This document shows, in pieces, positions 50,919 to 60,506 of a stretch of 64,000 nucleotides of DNA. Source of the stretch: Amycolatopsis jejuensis (GTDB lineage Bacteria > Actinomycetota > Actinomycetes > Mycobacteriales > Pseudonocardiaceae). The stretch spans positions 25,791-89,790 of the forward strand of contig NZ_JNYZ01000049.1 of assembly GCF_000717335.1 (NCBI RefSeq). Direction: 5' to 3'. A program made the position numbers and the translations under genes. Below the pieces are notes generated by a model, which had not been told where the DNA came from, made no database searches, and was given only the letters and a program-made list of their open reading frames with translations. The stretch's first letter is position 1. The number at the start of each line of letters is the position of its first letter.

Positions 50919-51608
50919 GTGGTCACCGAGGAAGCGCCCATGGGGCTGGAAGCCGATCGCGGCCTGCTCAGCCGCACGAGTACGGCGGAGCGGGTCGCCG
51001 GAGTGCTGCGTACCCGCATTGCGGAGGGGTTTTTCCGGCCCGGCGTGCGGCTGTCGGAGCAGGACATCGGCACCGCGCTCGGCGTCTCGCGCAATACGCT
51101 GCGTGAGGCTTTCCGGCTGTTGACCCACGAACGGCTGCTCGTCCACGAGCTGAACCGCGGGGTGTTCGTGCGCGTGCCGAGCGTCGAGGACGTGCGCGAC
51201 ATCTACCGGGTACGCAAGCTCGTCGAATGCGCGGCGGTGCGCGAGGTCACCGGGAAGCCGGCGGAGTTCGCGAAAATCGCGAGCACGGTCGAGGACGGCG
51301 ATCGCGCGGCGAAGCAGTCACGCTGGCAGGAGCTGGGTACCGCGAACATCCGTTTCCACGCGGAAATCGTGGCGCTCACCGGCAGTGCGCGGATGGTCGA
51401 AACAATGCAGGCGCTTACCGCGGAACTTCGTCTGGTGTTCCACGTGATGGCAGATCCACGTCGCTTTCATGAGCGATATCTGCCGCGTAATCACGAAATC
51501 CTGGACGTGCTCGCGACCGGAGACGGAATTCGTACCGCGGAATTGCTCGCCACCTACCTCGACGACGCGGAAGCGCAGCTCGTCGAGGCCTATGCAGAGC
51601 GGACCTGA
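50919..51608 (+). CDS. GntR-family regulator (FadR/FCD subfamily)
   Basis: This 229-residue regulator has an N-terminal winged HTH (RLSEQDIGTALGVSRNTLREAFRLLTHERLLVH) and an all-helical FCD domain with RKLVECAAVREV, FHAEIVALTGS and the metal/ligand-binding NHEILDVL. GTG 50919 is used; an ATG at 50940 is in frame. It is divergent from the 5-oxoproline operon, with a consensus-fitting palindrome between, so it is very likely its repressor, responding to 5-oxoproline, glutamate or a related acid. Confidence 0.87.
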   Translation: MVTEEAPMGLEADRGLLSRTSTAERVAGVLRTRIAEGFFRPGVRLSEQDIGTALGVSRNTLREAFRLLTHERLLVHELNRGVFVRVPSVEDVRDIYRVRKLVECAAVREVTGKPAEFAKIASTVEDGDRAAKQSRWQELGTANIRFHAEIVALTGSARMVETMQALTAELRLVFHVMADPRRFHERYLPRNHEILDVLATGDGIRTAELLATYLDDAEAQLVEAYAERT

Positions 51609-51843
51609 GCGGGTTCGGTGCCTGCTGCCCGATTTGCCCGTGAAGGCAGCGAGGATGGCCGTTCGGCCCCTAGTGGCGGCCGGAAACCCCCGCGGCGGGT
51701 GAGGTCTGGATACCGTCGGCGTCGGGCCGCGTGAGAGTCGCCCCGGGCGCCGGGACCCCCAGCCGACGCGCGGTAGGCGGCCCGTGGCCGGACGGTAGCC
51801 TTCGTCCCGTCCGGCCCACGCGGTGCCGGGGATGGTGGTACAG

Positions 51844-51883
51844 CGGCGGGCCGTGGTCACCGGGGGGAGGTCACGGCCCGCCG
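51844..51883 (-). terminator. Terminator of the GH16 gene
   Basis: CGGCGGGCCGTG (51844-51855) and CACGGCCCGCCG (51872-51883) form a perfect 12-bp GC stem with a 16-nt loop, starting seven bases past the GH16 stop codon. The remaining 51609-51843 gap shows no gene. Confidence 0.8.
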
Positions 51884-51889
51884 TCTTTC

Positions 51890-53107
51890 CTAGGGAACGT
51901 TCACGTTCCATTTCTGGTTGACGTTCCCGGTGCACGTCCACAGCTGCAGTTTCGTTCCGTTCGCCGAACTGACCCCGGTGGCGTCGAGGCATTTGTTCGC
52001 GTGCGGGTTCACGATGTCGTGCGCCCCGGTGACGACCCATTGCTGCGCATTGCTGTTGTTGCAGTCGTAGATCTGGACCGGCGTACCGTCGGCGGTACCG
52101 GAGAATTTGACGTCCATGCACTTGCCGAGCGCGCGGATGCTGCCGTCACTCGCGATGGTCCAGTTCTGTGCGGGATTGCCGTTGCAGTCGGTGATCTGGA
52201 GCTGGTTGAAGTTGGTGGCATCGGCCCAGGGAACGTCGACGCATTTGCCGCCGATGCCGGTGATCCGGCCGCTGTTGCCGCCGCCGCTTCCGGTGGTCAC
52301 GTGCACGTAGTCGACCACGAGCTGCTGCGGGAACTGCGTGTTCCCGTCGGGATCGCCGGGCCAGTCACCGCCGACGGCCAGGTTGAGGATCACGAAGAAC
52401 GGATGGTCGAAGACCCAGCGGTTGCCGCCGAGGTCAGCGGGAGCGCGGGTCTGGTAGGCATTGCCGTCCACGGACCAGACGATCCGGTTGGGCGACCAGT
52501 CGACGGCGTAGGTGTGGAAGTCGTCGGAGAAGTTTGGTCCACTGTAGGCAGCGCCGATGCCACCGGCGCCGGAGTAGCCAGGGCCGTGGATGGTGCCGTG
52601 CACGGTGTTCGGCTCGCGGCCGATGTTCTCCATCACGTCGATTTCGCCGTCGTTGGGCCAGTTCCCGCCGCCGAGCATCCAGAAGGCGGGCCACATGCCC
52701 TGGCCGCGCGGGAGCTTCATCCGGGTCTCGACGTGGCCGTACGCCTGACTGAACTTCCCGGCGGTGTTGAGCCGCGCGGACGTGTACTGACAGGTGCCGT
52801 ACCAGCAGGTGTGGCCGGAATTCTCGCGTTTGGCGGTGATCACGAGATGCCCCTGGCCGTCGAGCGCGGCATTGGCGGCACCGGCGGTGTACCACTGGCG
52901 TTCGTGGTTGTTTCCGTTGTTGTCGCCGGTTTCGTAGTTCCATTTCGACCCGTCGGCCGCCGCGCCGGCAGGCCCGTCGAAGTTGTCGGTGAAACTGTCC
53001 GCGGCAGCTGCCACGGGCGTGTTGACCGTCGCTTGGACTCCGACGGCAATCAACGCCGCGGCAGCGAGCAGTACGGGCAGACGTCTCAGTGAACGCGAGA
53101 AAGACAT
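51890..53107 (-). CDS. Secreted GH16 beta-1,3-glucanase with ricin-type lectin domain
   Basis: This 405-residue extracellular enzyme has a Sec signal peptide (MSFSRSLRRLPVLLAAAALI, cleavage near AAAA/DS at 37). The GH16 domain (~40-275) contains the catalytic GEIDVMENIG (Glu155, Asp157, Glu160) and the MWPAFWMLGGG segment, as in laminarinases. A ricin-B/CBM13 lectin (~282-405) carries three Q-x-W repeats (QNW, QQW, QKW). It should cut beta-1,3- or mixed-linked glucan outside the cell and bind carbohydrate. ATG 53107 follows GAGGTG; the larger ORF starts far upstream. It lies beside the ROK/ABC/GH1 locus that could import its products. Confidence 0.9.
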   Translation of the reverse strand: MSFSRSLRRLPVLLAAAALIAVGVQATVNTPVAAAADSFTDNFDGPAGAAADGSKWNYETGDNNGNNHERQWYTAGAANAALDGQGHLVITAKRENSGHTCWYGTCQYTSARLNTAGKFSQAYGHVETRMKLPRGQGMWPAFWMLGGGNWPNDGEIDVMENIGREPNTVHGTIHGPGYSGAGGIGAAYSGPNFSDDFHTYAVDWSPNRIVWSVDGNAYQTRAPADLGGNRWVFDHPFFVILNLAVGGDWPGDPDGNTQFPQQLVVDYVHVTTGSGGGNSGRITGIGGKCVDVPWADATNFNQLQITDCNGNPAQNWTIASDGSIRALGKCMDVKFSGTADGTPVQIYDCNNSNAQQWVVTGAHDIVNPHANKCLDATGVSSANGTKLQLWTCTGNVNQKWNVNVP

Positions 53108-53662
53108 CGTTGTCACCTCGGTATTCCGGATTCCGGGGAGGGGAGGTGCACTGCCGCCGGGCACATCGGGGACGTCGGGGAACTTTGTTGTGCCGGGCAA
53201 CAAAGCATGAGAAGTATGCCTGGTCTAAACCTCTGCGGCAATGGGTGGGGAGGAGAATTTTTCGGAGGTGAATTAAGGGTGGGGAGTCACCGACTGTTGC
53301 CTCGGGTTCACTCGTGTCGTGTCGTGTGGTGGCGTGGCGAGTGGTGGCGTGGCTTGGCTGGCGGCTTGTGGTGGGACCGGCTCTGCCTTCGGGCTGGTGC
53401 CTGAACGGGCTTGGGTATCACTCCGCCCGGCCCACGTCCGAGCCGTTCGACCGGCTCCGCCTGGCCAGTCCGCCGGGCTGTTCAACCGGCCCCCGCCTGG
53501 CCAGTCCGCCGGGCTGTTCAACCGGCCTGCCCGGCCAACCCGCTGAGCCATTCAACCGGGCCCCATCCGGCCAACCGCGCTGAGCCGCCAAACCGGGCCC
53601 CACCCGGCCAGTCCGCGGAGCCGCTCGACCAACCCCCACCCCGGCCACCCCTCCGAACCGGT
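53108..53662. other. Gap with 34-37-bp tandem repeats
   Basis: The first ~150 bp hold the GH16 promoter (a patch around 53190-53280 is the least GC-rich). From 53429 to about 53669 come seven imperfect tandem units, each opening with GGCC and containing a TTCAACCGG-like centre; units at 53463 and 53499 share 29 identical bases. The last unit overlaps the end of the ROK gene. Open frames here are compositional. Confidence 0.75.
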
Positions 53663-53669
53663 TCAGGCT
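53429..53669. repeat. Seven-unit imperfect tandem array (34-37 bp)
   Basis: Unit starts are at 53429, 53463, 53499, 53533, 53569, 53606 and 53643, each beginning GGCCA or GGCCC. Typical unit ending is TTCAACCGGGCCCC. The array runs into the 3' end of the ROK gene. Confidence 0.75.
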
Positions 53670-54886
53670 GCGCCCACCCCAGGGCGGATCCCCCGCGCGG
53701 GCAGCCGGGGGTCCGCGCCCTGCTCCAGCAGCGCCGCCACCGGAAGCGTCGCTGCTCCGGTGGCCACTGCGTCCACGCCGAGGCGGCTCAGGTCGATCGT
53801 CGTCCGGGTGAACGGGTGGCGTAGTGCGTGTGCGGCGGCTGCGGCGCGGATCTGCGGCAGCAGCCGTTCTCCCAGTGCCAGGCCTGCCCAGCCGCCTATC
53901 ACGATGCGTTCCGGGTTGAACAGGTTGATCAAGTTGCCGATTCCGGCGCCCAGAAAACCGGCAGTGTCGTCAAGGATGCGTTGTGCTGTCTTCGAGGTGG
54001 CTGCCAGCAATGCGGCGAACTGTTCCTCTTCCGAATCGCCGGGTACGGGCTTGCCGCGCGCACGGCGGTAGCGCGCCAGTATCGCCTCCGCGCCGATGTA
54101 TGCCTCCAGGCAACCGCGCGAACCGCACCGGCAGGACGCACCGTCGTACACGATCGTGGTGTGGCCCCATTCTCCGGCGCTGCTGGTGGCACCCTGGTAC
54201 GTGACGCCGTCCGCGATCACTGCTGCGCCCACGCCCGAGCCGATCAGCACGATCACTGCATGCTGCGCTCCTCGGCCGGCGCCGAACCACATTTCCGCCT
54301 GGCCCTGGGTTTTCGCGCCGTTTTCGATGTGCAGCGGCAGGTCGACGCCCGCTGCGCGCAGCAAAGCCGGGAGGGGTACCGCGTCCCAGCCGATCGTCGG
54401 CGCGTGTACCAGCGTTTCCGTGCCCTGCTCGACCGTCCCGGGTACCCCGATTCCCACGCCGAGTACCGGTTCCGCGCCCTCGGTCACCTCGCGCAGCCCG
54501 GACACCACCGCCTCGACGACCACGTGCGGCTCGGTGTGCATCGGCGACAGCTCGCGTTCCGCGACGGCCAGTTGCTGCATGGCGAAATCGAACAGTTCGA
54601 CCCGCACCCCCGTCTCGCCGATGTCGACCCCCGCCACCCGGCCGTACCCGGGATCCACGCGCAGCAGCACCCGTGGCCGTCCGCCGTCCGATTCGACCAG
54701 CCCGGCCTCGGTGATGAGCTGTTCCTCGCCCAGCTCCGCGGTGACGTTGCTGACCGTGGCGGGCGACAACCCCGTGGTCCGGCTGAGTTCGTGCCGGGAA
54801 AGCGGGCCGTCGAAGTACAGTTTCGACAGCAGCAGGGACCGGTTGTGCCGCCGCAGATCGCGGACGGTGGTGCGTTTGCTCGCCAT
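53663..54886 (-). CDS. ROK-family transcriptional repressor (1)
   Basis: This 407-residue ROK regulator has an N-terminal winged HTH (GPLSRHELSRTTGLSPATVSNVTAEL), a ROK sugar-kinase-like domain with VAGVDIGETGVRVELFD, and the zinc motif CRCGSRGCLEAYIG. An LGVGIGVPGTVEQ segment is present, and the GH-E-x-x catalytic region reads GEWGHTTI. It is divergent from a close paralogue 120 bp away; both presumably sense a sugar or glucoside. It may repress itself and the downstream importer. ATG 54886 (MASKRTTVRDL) is used; an upstream ATG at 54958 would add 24 residues. Confidence 0.87.
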   Translation of the reverse strand: MASKRTTVRDLRRHNRSLLLSKLYFDGPLSRHELSRTTGLSPATVSNVTAELGEEQLITEAGLVESDGGRPRVLLRVDPGYGRVAGVDIGETGVRVELFDFAMQQLAVAERELSPMHTEPHVVVEAVVSGLREVTEGAEPVLGVGIGVPGTVEQGTETLVHAPTIGWDAVPLPALLRAAGVDLPLHIENGAKTQGQAEMWFGAGRGAQHAVIVLIGSGVGAAVIADGVTYQGATSSAGEWGHTTIVYDGASCRCGSRGCLEAYIGAEAILARYRRARGKPVPGDSEEEQFAALLAATSKTAQRILDDTAGFLGAGIGNLINLFNPERIVIGGWAGLALGERLLPQIRAAAAAHALRHPFTRTTIDLSRLGVDAVATGAATLPVAALLEQGADPRLPARGIRPGVGAA

Positions 54887-54935
54887 GTGCCACCCATCTG
54901 GCCTCGGGTTCTCCACTCTCAGGATGCCCGATGAC

Positions 54936-54972
54936 CCTAAGTTGCGGCCATGTATCAACTAGTGAACTAAGG
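54936..54972. promoter_or_regulatory. Candidate ROK operator region
   Basis: CCTAAGTT (54936-54943) and AACTAAGG (54965-54972) form an imperfect inverted repeat flanking ATGTATCAACTAGTG in the 120-bp gap between the two divergent ROK genes. The same octamer, as AACTTAGG, occurs at 56679-56686 upstream of the importer operon. Confidence 0.45.
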
Positions 54973-55006
54973 CTTGGACGGGTGATCGTCTGGCACAATC
55001 GCCCCG

Positions 55007-56206
55007 GTGACGAGGGTGCGCCGGCAGACGACCCGCGACTTGCGGCGGCACAACCGGGCGGCGCTCCTGTCGTCGCTCTACTTGCGCGGTCCCGCGAGCC
55101 GCCTCGAACTCGTGGCCGAATCCGGGCTGAGTCCCGCCACGGTCACCAACGTGATTGCCGAACTTCTCGGCGAAGGGCTGGTGGCCGAGGCCGGTTCCGT
55201 CGAGTCCGACGGCGGGCGGCCGCGCACCATGCTGCGGGTCAATCCCGGGTTCGGCCGGGTGATCGGGGTCGACGTCGGGGAAACCCACGTGTGCGTCGGG
55301 CTTTTCGACTACGAGCTCGAGACGCTCGCGACCGTCGACCATCCGCTCCGCGGCACGGACCTCGACCCGGACGAGGTCGCCCGGCTGGCCACGATCGGCG
55401 TCGAGCAGGTGCTGGCCGAAGGCGGGAACGTGCTCGGCATCGGCGTCGGCGTGCCCGGTGCGGTACGGGACAGCGGGGTCGTCCACGCGCCGACGCTCGG
55501 CTGGTCCGATGTCCCTTTCGCCGACCTCTTGCGTACCCACCTGCCGATCGACGCCCCGCTGTCCGTGGACAACCGCGCCCGCACGCTCGGCCAGGCGGAG
55601 ATGTGGCGCGGTGCTGGCCGCGGCGCGGAGCGGGCGGTGATCGCGCTGCTCGGGGTCGGTGTTGGGGCGGCTTTCGTGACCGGCGGCGGTTCGGTTCCCG
55701 GGATTACTACGAGCGAGTGGGGACACACGGTCGTCCGCGCCGGTGGTGCGGAGTGCCGCTGTAGTTCGCGGGGGTGTCTGGAGGCGTACGTCGGTACCGA
55801 TGCGGTGGTGCGCCGTTACCTGGAAATGCCTGGGGCGCAACCGATTCCGGATCTTCAGAGTGAGGCCCGGCTCGCCGAGGTCGTCGCTCGCGCCGCGACG
55901 CCCGGTCCGGCGGCCGACACACTTGCGGACATCGGGGAGTACCTCGGGATCGGCATCGCGAACCTGATCAACCTGCTGGCGCCGGACCGGGTGGTCCTCG
56001 CCGGTTCGGGGAGTGCGGCCATGGGCCCGGCGATCCTGGAGCGCGTCCGCAGCTCCGCCGCTCGGCACGCGCTGGGCTATCTGGCGGAGTCGACGGAAAT
56101 CGAGCTGGGCCGGTTGGGCGCGGAAGCAGTGGCCCTCGGCGCGGCGACGCTGCCGATCGCGGAATTGCTGGCCTCCGGCGGGCGCACCGCGGAAGTTCGG
56201 GGTTGA
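55007..56206 (+). CDS. ROK-family transcriptional repressor (2)
   Basis: This 399-residue ROK regulator is clearly paralogous to its divergent neighbour. The N-terminus TTRDLRRHNRAALLSSLYLRGPASRLELV repeats the pattern of copy 1, and CRCSSRGCLEAYVGTDAVVRRYL corresponds to the zinc motif. One difference is the shorter GHT-containing EWGHTVVRAGG loop and a slightly different sugar site (VDNRARTLGQAEMW). GTG 55007 begins VTRVRRQTT; CACAAT just upstream could act as a -10 for a leaderless transcript. It reads toward the importer operon after a 623-bp gap. Confidence 0.88.
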   Translation: MTRVRRQTTRDLRRHNRAALLSSLYLRGPASRLELVAESGLSPATVTNVIAELLGEGLVAEAGSVESDGGRPRTMLRVNPGFGRVIGVDVGETHVCVGLFDYELETLATVDHPLRGTDLDPDEVARLATIGVEQVLAEGGNVLGIGVGVPGAVRDSGVVHAPTLGWSDVPFADLLRTHLPIDAPLSVDNRARTLGQAEMWRGAGRGAERAVIALLGVGVGAAFVTGGGSVPGITTSEWGHTVVRAGGAECRCSSRGCLEAYVGTDAVVRRYLEMPGAQPIPDLQSEARLAEVVARAATPGPAADTLADIGEYLGIGIANLINLLAPDRVVLAGSGSAAMGPAILERVRSSAARHALGYLAESTEIELGRLGAEAVALGAATLPIAELLASGGRTAEVRG

Positions 56207-56829
56207 GCCGGATCTGCGACAGGTGCGGGCGGGTCGAGTGGCGCTTCGGGTGGGTGTTGGGGGAGGCGGCAGGGGGAGTGGCGCCGGGGTGGGTGTCGGC
56301 GAGGTGCTGGCGGAGTGGCACCTGGGGTGGGGTGTTGGCGAGCGGAGTGCGCCCGGGCTGGGGTGTTGGCAAGGCCGGGGCGGAGTAGCGCCGGGGTGGG
56401 GTTCCTGCAAGGTGGCGCCCGGAGTGGGTGCCTGCGAGGCGGGGCCGGAGCGGCACCTGGGTGAGTGCCTGCGAGGAAGCTGGCCGAGCGGTACCGGAGC
56501 AGGACAGAACCGGGACCGGGACCGGGAGCAGGGTCGGTAGCCGAGGGAATCTCGGCTACCCCCACGCCTCCAACATTGGTCAAGACCACCTTCGCAACCA
56601 TGGTCCATACCCATCCGAAGCAGTGAGAAACCCTTGCCCCACAACCAATCCCGCACCGAAGCATTCTTTCATCACTTAAACTTAGGCACGAAACGTTACC
56701 CCGTCGTTATTGACGTGACCCGCGTCACCCGGGTTGACTCCCCCTGTCGCACGGCCGGTCCGGGCACCGAGGGGGAGCGGGGGCCTTACCGGGGACTGTC
56801 GAAGATCGCCGGAGATCCGGGAGGACTTG
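56207..56829. other. Gap: G-rich degenerate repeats, then importer promoter region
   Basis: From 56207 to 56540 the plus strand is G-rich with repeated words (GGTGTTGGCGAG, GGAGTGCGCCC, GGCACCTGGGTGAG) and a G-run cluster around 56248-56276 that could form a quadruplex. From 56560 the composition drops toward normal and AT-richer DNA with AACTTAGG (56679-56686) and GTGAC-CCGC-GTCAC (56715-56728), candidate regulatory sites for the operon starting at 56830. No gene is supported. Confidence 0.6.
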
Positions 56830-58497
56830 ATGCGAGTCAGGCGCTCCATCGTCGCAGTGCTGGTGGCCGTGCTGGCCGGGGTTGGGCTCGTCGCGTGCGG
56901 AGGGGGTGGGTCGTCCGCTGGTGCGGGCGGTGCGGGCGGCGTGCTCAACGTCGGGATGCCGAACGGGCCGCAGACGGAGAACAACAATCCGTTCCTGGAA
57001 ACGTCTGCGGCCGCGTCGCTCGGGTATCGCTTCGTGATCTACGAACCGCTCGTGATGCTCAACCGCGTCAAACCGCAGGAGCCCGGGAAACCGTGGCTCG
57101 CCACGAAATGGGACTGGGCGGACAACTACCGGAAGCTCGTGCTCACCGTGCGCGACGGGGTCAAGTTCTCCGACGGTACCCCGATGACCGCGCAGGATGT
57201 GGCTTACACATTCCAATTGCTACGCGACCATCAGGCGTTGAACATCGATTCCGTGCCGTACAAAGACATTGCCGCGAATGGCAACCAGGTCACCCTCGGG
57301 TTTGCGGAATCGCAGTTCGTGAACCAGGTCAAAATCCTGCAGACCATCGTCGTACCGAAGCACATCTGGTCGGCGATCAAAGATCCCGCCACCGATACGG
57401 TGAAGAATCCCATCGGGACCGGGCCGTACACGCTGAAATCGTTCACGCCGCAGACGATCACCGTCGCCGCGCGGGACGGGTACTGGCAGGATGCGCCGAA
57501 GGTCAAGGAAATCCGGTACACGTCCTACAACGACAACAACGCCCAGGTTTCGGCGCTCACCAGTGGTGCGGCGGAATGGAGTTTCGTCTTCATTCCCAAC
57601 TACAAGACGGTGTACGTCAACCGCGACCCCGAACATTACAAGCTCTGGTTCCCGGCGCAGCTGGCCGTGCACGGGCTGTGGTTCAACACCGAAAAGGCGC
57701 CCTGGAACAACGCGAAGCTGCGGCAGGCAGTGAACAAGGTCGTGAACCGGGACGACATCTTCAACCAGGGTGAGGCGGGCTACTTCTACCCGAAGGTCGA
57801 TCAGGTCACCGGAATTCCCACGCCCGCCGGGGATCCGTTCATCGCGTCCGAGTACAAAGGACAGACGGTGAAGGTGGACGTGCCGGGTGCGAAGGCATTG
57901 CTCACCGGCGCCGGTTTCACTTACCATGGTACGCAGCTGGTGGATCCGTCCGGCAAACCGGTCGCGCTCAAGCTCACCGCGCCGTCGGGCTGGTCGGACT
58001 ACAACACCGACCTGGAAATCATCAAGGACAACCTGGCCCAGATCGGTATCACCGCGACTGTGTCCAAAATGAACCAGGACGCGTGGACGAAGTCCGTTGA
58101 CACCGGGGACTACGAAGGCGTGCTGCACTGGACCAATGACGGCGCCACCCCGTACGACATGTACCGCGACGTGATGGACGGCACGCGCTACAAGCCGACC
58201 GGAACCGGTGGGATCAACGGGAACTACGGGCGCTACCAGAACCAGGACGCCACACAGGCGCTGCAGACCTACGCGAGCGCGCCGGACGAAGCAAGCCGCG
58301 CCACGGCAATGACCAAACTGCAGCAGATCATGACCGAGCAGCAGCCGATGGTTCCGCTGATGGCGGCCAACTGCGGCGGCGAGTACAGCACCAAGAACTG
58401 GACCGGCTGGCCGGACGACGCCAATCCGTACGGACCCGCGCAGCCGACTCTGCGCAACGCCGTCGACATCGTCTTGCACCTCAAGCCCGCGGCCTGA
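56830..58497 (+). CDS. ABC transporter substrate-binding lipoprotein, family 5
   Basis: This 555-residue extracellular solute-binding protein is of the family-5 (DppA/OppA/NikA) type. The signal [20 protein letters not shown] ends in lipobox LVAC at Cys23. Family segments include the VYEPLV-like [41 protein letters not shown], and [14 protein letters not shown]. It heads a complete five-gene importer (SBP, ATPase, permease, permease, ATPase) that ends with a beta-glucosidase. ATG 56830 follows GGGAGGA with five-base spacing. Such proteins also bind cello- and laminari-oligosaccharides, which fits the linked GH1 and GH16 genes. Confidence 0.88.
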   Translation: MRVRRSIVAVLVAVLAGVGLVACGGGGSSAGAGGAGGVLNVGMPNGPQTENNNPFLETSAAASLGYRFVIYEPLVMLNRVKPQEPGKPWLATKWDWADNYRKLVLTVRDGVKFSDGTPMTAQDVAYTFQLLRDHQALNIDSVPYKDIAANGNQVTLGFAESQFVNQVKILQTIVVPKHIWSAIKDPATDTVKNPIGTGPYTLKSFTPQTITVAARDGYWQDAPKVKEIRYTSYNDNNAQVSALTSGAAEWSFVFIPNYKTVYVNRDPEHYKLWFPAQLAVHGLWFNTEKAPWNNAKLRQAVNKVVNRDDIFNQGEAGYFYPKVDQVTGIPTPAGDPFIASEYKGQTVKVDVPGAKALLTGAGFTYHGTQLVDPSGKPVALKLTAPSGWSDYNTDLEIIKDNLAQIGITATVSKMNQDAWTKSVDTGDYEGVLHWTNDGATPYDMYRDVMDGTRYKPTGTGGINGNYGRYQNQDATQALQTYASAPDEASRATAMTKLQQIMTEQQPMVPLMAANCGGEYSTKNWTGWPDDANPYGPAQPTLRNAVDIVLHLKPAA

Positions 58498-58499
58498 CT

Positions 58500-59528
58500 A
58501 TGGCCGAGGTCAACGCCGTCGCCGCGGTGTCCAGGGAATCCACTGTGGACACTGTGGTGCTGGAAGCGGCAGGGCTCACAAAGCATTTCCCGATCCGCAA
58601 GCGTGGGCGGGCGATGCTCACCGGCGGCAAGCGCAGCGTGCACGCGGTCGACGACGTCGACCTCACGTTGCGGCGCGGTCGCGTCACCGCGCTGGTCGGG
58701 GAATCGGGCTCGGGCAAGTCGACCGTCGCGCGGCTGCTGGCTCAGTTGTACCCGCGGACCAGCGGTGACATTCGGCTGTACGGCAGGCCGGTCGCGGTGA
58801 GAGGCGGTAAGGCTTTCCGTGCGTACTGCCGTCAGGTCCAGATGATTTTCCAGGACCCCTTCGCGTCGCTGAACCCGGTGCACACCGTCCGCTACCACCT
58901 CACGCGGGCGCTGAAGATCCACGGCCGGGACAGCGACGAGAAGGCATTGAGCGAGCTGCTCGGGCGCGTCCAGCTGACGCCGCCGGAACGGTACGTGGAC
59001 AAGTTCCCGCACGAGCTTTCCGGCGGGCAACGGCAACGCGTCGCCATTGCGCGGGCGCTAGCCGCCGACCCGGAAGTGCTGCTCGCCGACGAGCCGGTGT
59101 CCATGTTGGACGTTTCGATCCGGCTGGGTGTGCTGAACCTGTTGCGCGACTTGAAGGAACGTTTGCACCTGGCGATCCTGTACATCACGCACGACATCGC
59201 GTCGGCGCGCTACTTCGCCGACGAAACGCTGGTGATGTACGCCGGAAGGATGGTCGAAGGAGGCGATTCCGAGACTGTCACGCAAAAACCGGCGCATCCC
59301 TACACCAAGCTGCTCATCGAATCCGCGCCCGACCCGGACCGGCGCGAGAAAACCGAACCGCTGACCGGAGGGGAACCGCCGAGCCTGATCGACCCGCCGT
59401 CCGGCTGCCGGTTCCATCCGCGGTGCCCGGTGGCGATGGAACGGTGTCGCACCGAGCTGCCACCGCGGTTTGAAGTGGACGGTCCGGGGCACTGGGCCGC
59501 CTGCTGGCTCTACGAGGCCGCTCGATGA
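58500..59528 (+). CDS. Oligopeptide/oligosaccharide-type ABC ATPase (DppF-like)
   Basis: This 342-residue ATPase has Walker [11 protein letters not shown]-loop [13 protein letters not shown], signature [15 protein letters not shown], Walker [14 protein letters not shown] and the H-loop [14 protein letters not shown]. The C-terminal [14 protein letters not shown] cysteines are typical of Dpp/Opp ATPases. It pairs with the second ATPase at the operon end. The start ATG is two bases after the SBP stop and its stop overlaps the permease start (ATGA). Confidence 0.9.
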   Translation: MAEVNAVAAVSRESTVDTVVLEAAGLTKHFPIRKRGRAMLTGGKRSVHAVDDVDLTLRRGRVTALVGESGSGKSTVARLLAQLYPRTSGDIRLYGRPVAVRGGKAFRAYCRQVQMIFQDPFASLNPVHTVRYHLTRALKIHGRDSDEKALSELLGRVQLTPPERYVDKFPHELSGGQRQRVAIARALAADPEVLLADEPVSMLDVSIRLGVLNLLRDLKERLHLAILYITHDIASARYFADETLVMYAGRMVEGGDSETVTQKPAHPYTKLLIESAPDPDRREKTEPLTGGEPPSLIDPPSGCRFHPRCPVAMERCRTELPPRFEVDGPGHWAACWLYEAAR

Positions 59529-60505
59529 GATACCTGCTGCAGCGGGTCGGTTTCTACGTGGTCACTGCCTGGGCCGCGGTCACCATCAACTTCTTCATCC
59601 CGCGGATGATCCCGGGCGACCCGGTGCAGGCGCTGATCACCAAGAACCAGGGCAACCTCAGCGCCGACGCCATCCACTCGCTGTACGTCCTCTTCGGACT
59701 CGACAAGAACGAAAGCCTCATCACCCAGTACTTCCATTACTGGGCACAGCTCTTCCGCGGCGATCTGGGGCTGTCGTTCACCTTCTTCCCGTCGCCGGTC
59801 TCGCAGGTGATCGGCGACAGTCTGCCGTGGACGATCATTCTCGTCGGCATCACCACGGTGGTCGGCTTTCTGATCGGCACCTCGCTCGGGGTGGTGGCCG
59901 GCTGGCGGCGAGGGTCCTGGGTGGACGGTCTGCTGCCGGTCACCACCTTCCTCTCGTCGGTGCCGTACTTCTGGCTCGGCCTCATCGCCATCACCTTGCT
60001 GGCCGGACCGAACAGCTTCTTCCCGGCTTCCGGCGGCTACGACCCGGGTCTCGTTCCGGGCTGGGACGGCACTTTCCTCGGCAGCGCACTGCAGCACAGC
60101 CTGCTTCCCGCGATCACCATTCTGATCAGCTCGATGGGTAGCTGGATTCTGGGCATGCGCAACATGATGGTGACCGTCGCGGCGGAGGACTACATCACCG
60201 TCGCGCACGCCAAGGGGCTCAAAGAACGCCGCGTAATGGTGAGTTACGCCGCGCGGAATGCGTTGCTGCCCAGTGTTTCCGGATTCGCACTCGCGCTCGG
60301 CTTCATTGTCGGTGGTACCCTGCTGGTGGAGATCGTGTTCTCCTATCCCGGGGTCGGCTACGAGCTGTTCCAGGCCGTCGGTTCGCAGGATTACCCGCTG
60401 ATGCAAGGGATCTTCCTGATCATCACGCTCTCCGTGCTGGTCGCCAATCTCCTCGCCGACGTCGCGTACCTGCTGCTCGACCCGCGTACGCGGAAGGAGG
60501 GCTGA
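59525..60505 (+). CDS. ABC permease, DppB-type
   Basis: This 326-residue six-helix permease of the DppB/OppB type begins [37 protein letters not shown] follows, as in this subfamily. The EAA-like loop [29 protein letters not shown] couples to the ATPases. It is translated with overlap from the upstream ATPase and abuts the second permease gene at its end. Substrate as for the whole operon: probably beta-linked oligosaccharides. Confidence 0.9.
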   Translation: MRYLLQRVGFYVVTAWAAVTINFFIPRMIPGDPVQALITKNQGNLSADAIHSLYVLFGLDKNESLITQYFHYWAQLFRGDLGLSFTFFPSPVSQVIGDSLPWTIILVGITTVVGFLIGTSLGVVAGWRRGSWVDGLLPVTTFLSSVPYFWLGLIAITLLAGPNSFFPASGGYDPGLVPGWDGTFLGSALQHSLLPAITILISSMGSWILGMRNMMVTVAAEDYITVAHAKGLKERRVMVSYAARNALLPSVSGFALALGFIVGGTLLVEIVFSYPGVGYELFQAVGSQDYPLMQGIFLIITLSVLVANLLADVAYLLLDPRTRKEG

Positions 60506-60506
60506 A

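Noticed and set aside
53429..53669. Tandem 34-37-bp units as a possible CRISPR array
   Set aside because: Units are contiguous, imperfect and have no unique spacers; no cas genes are nearby.
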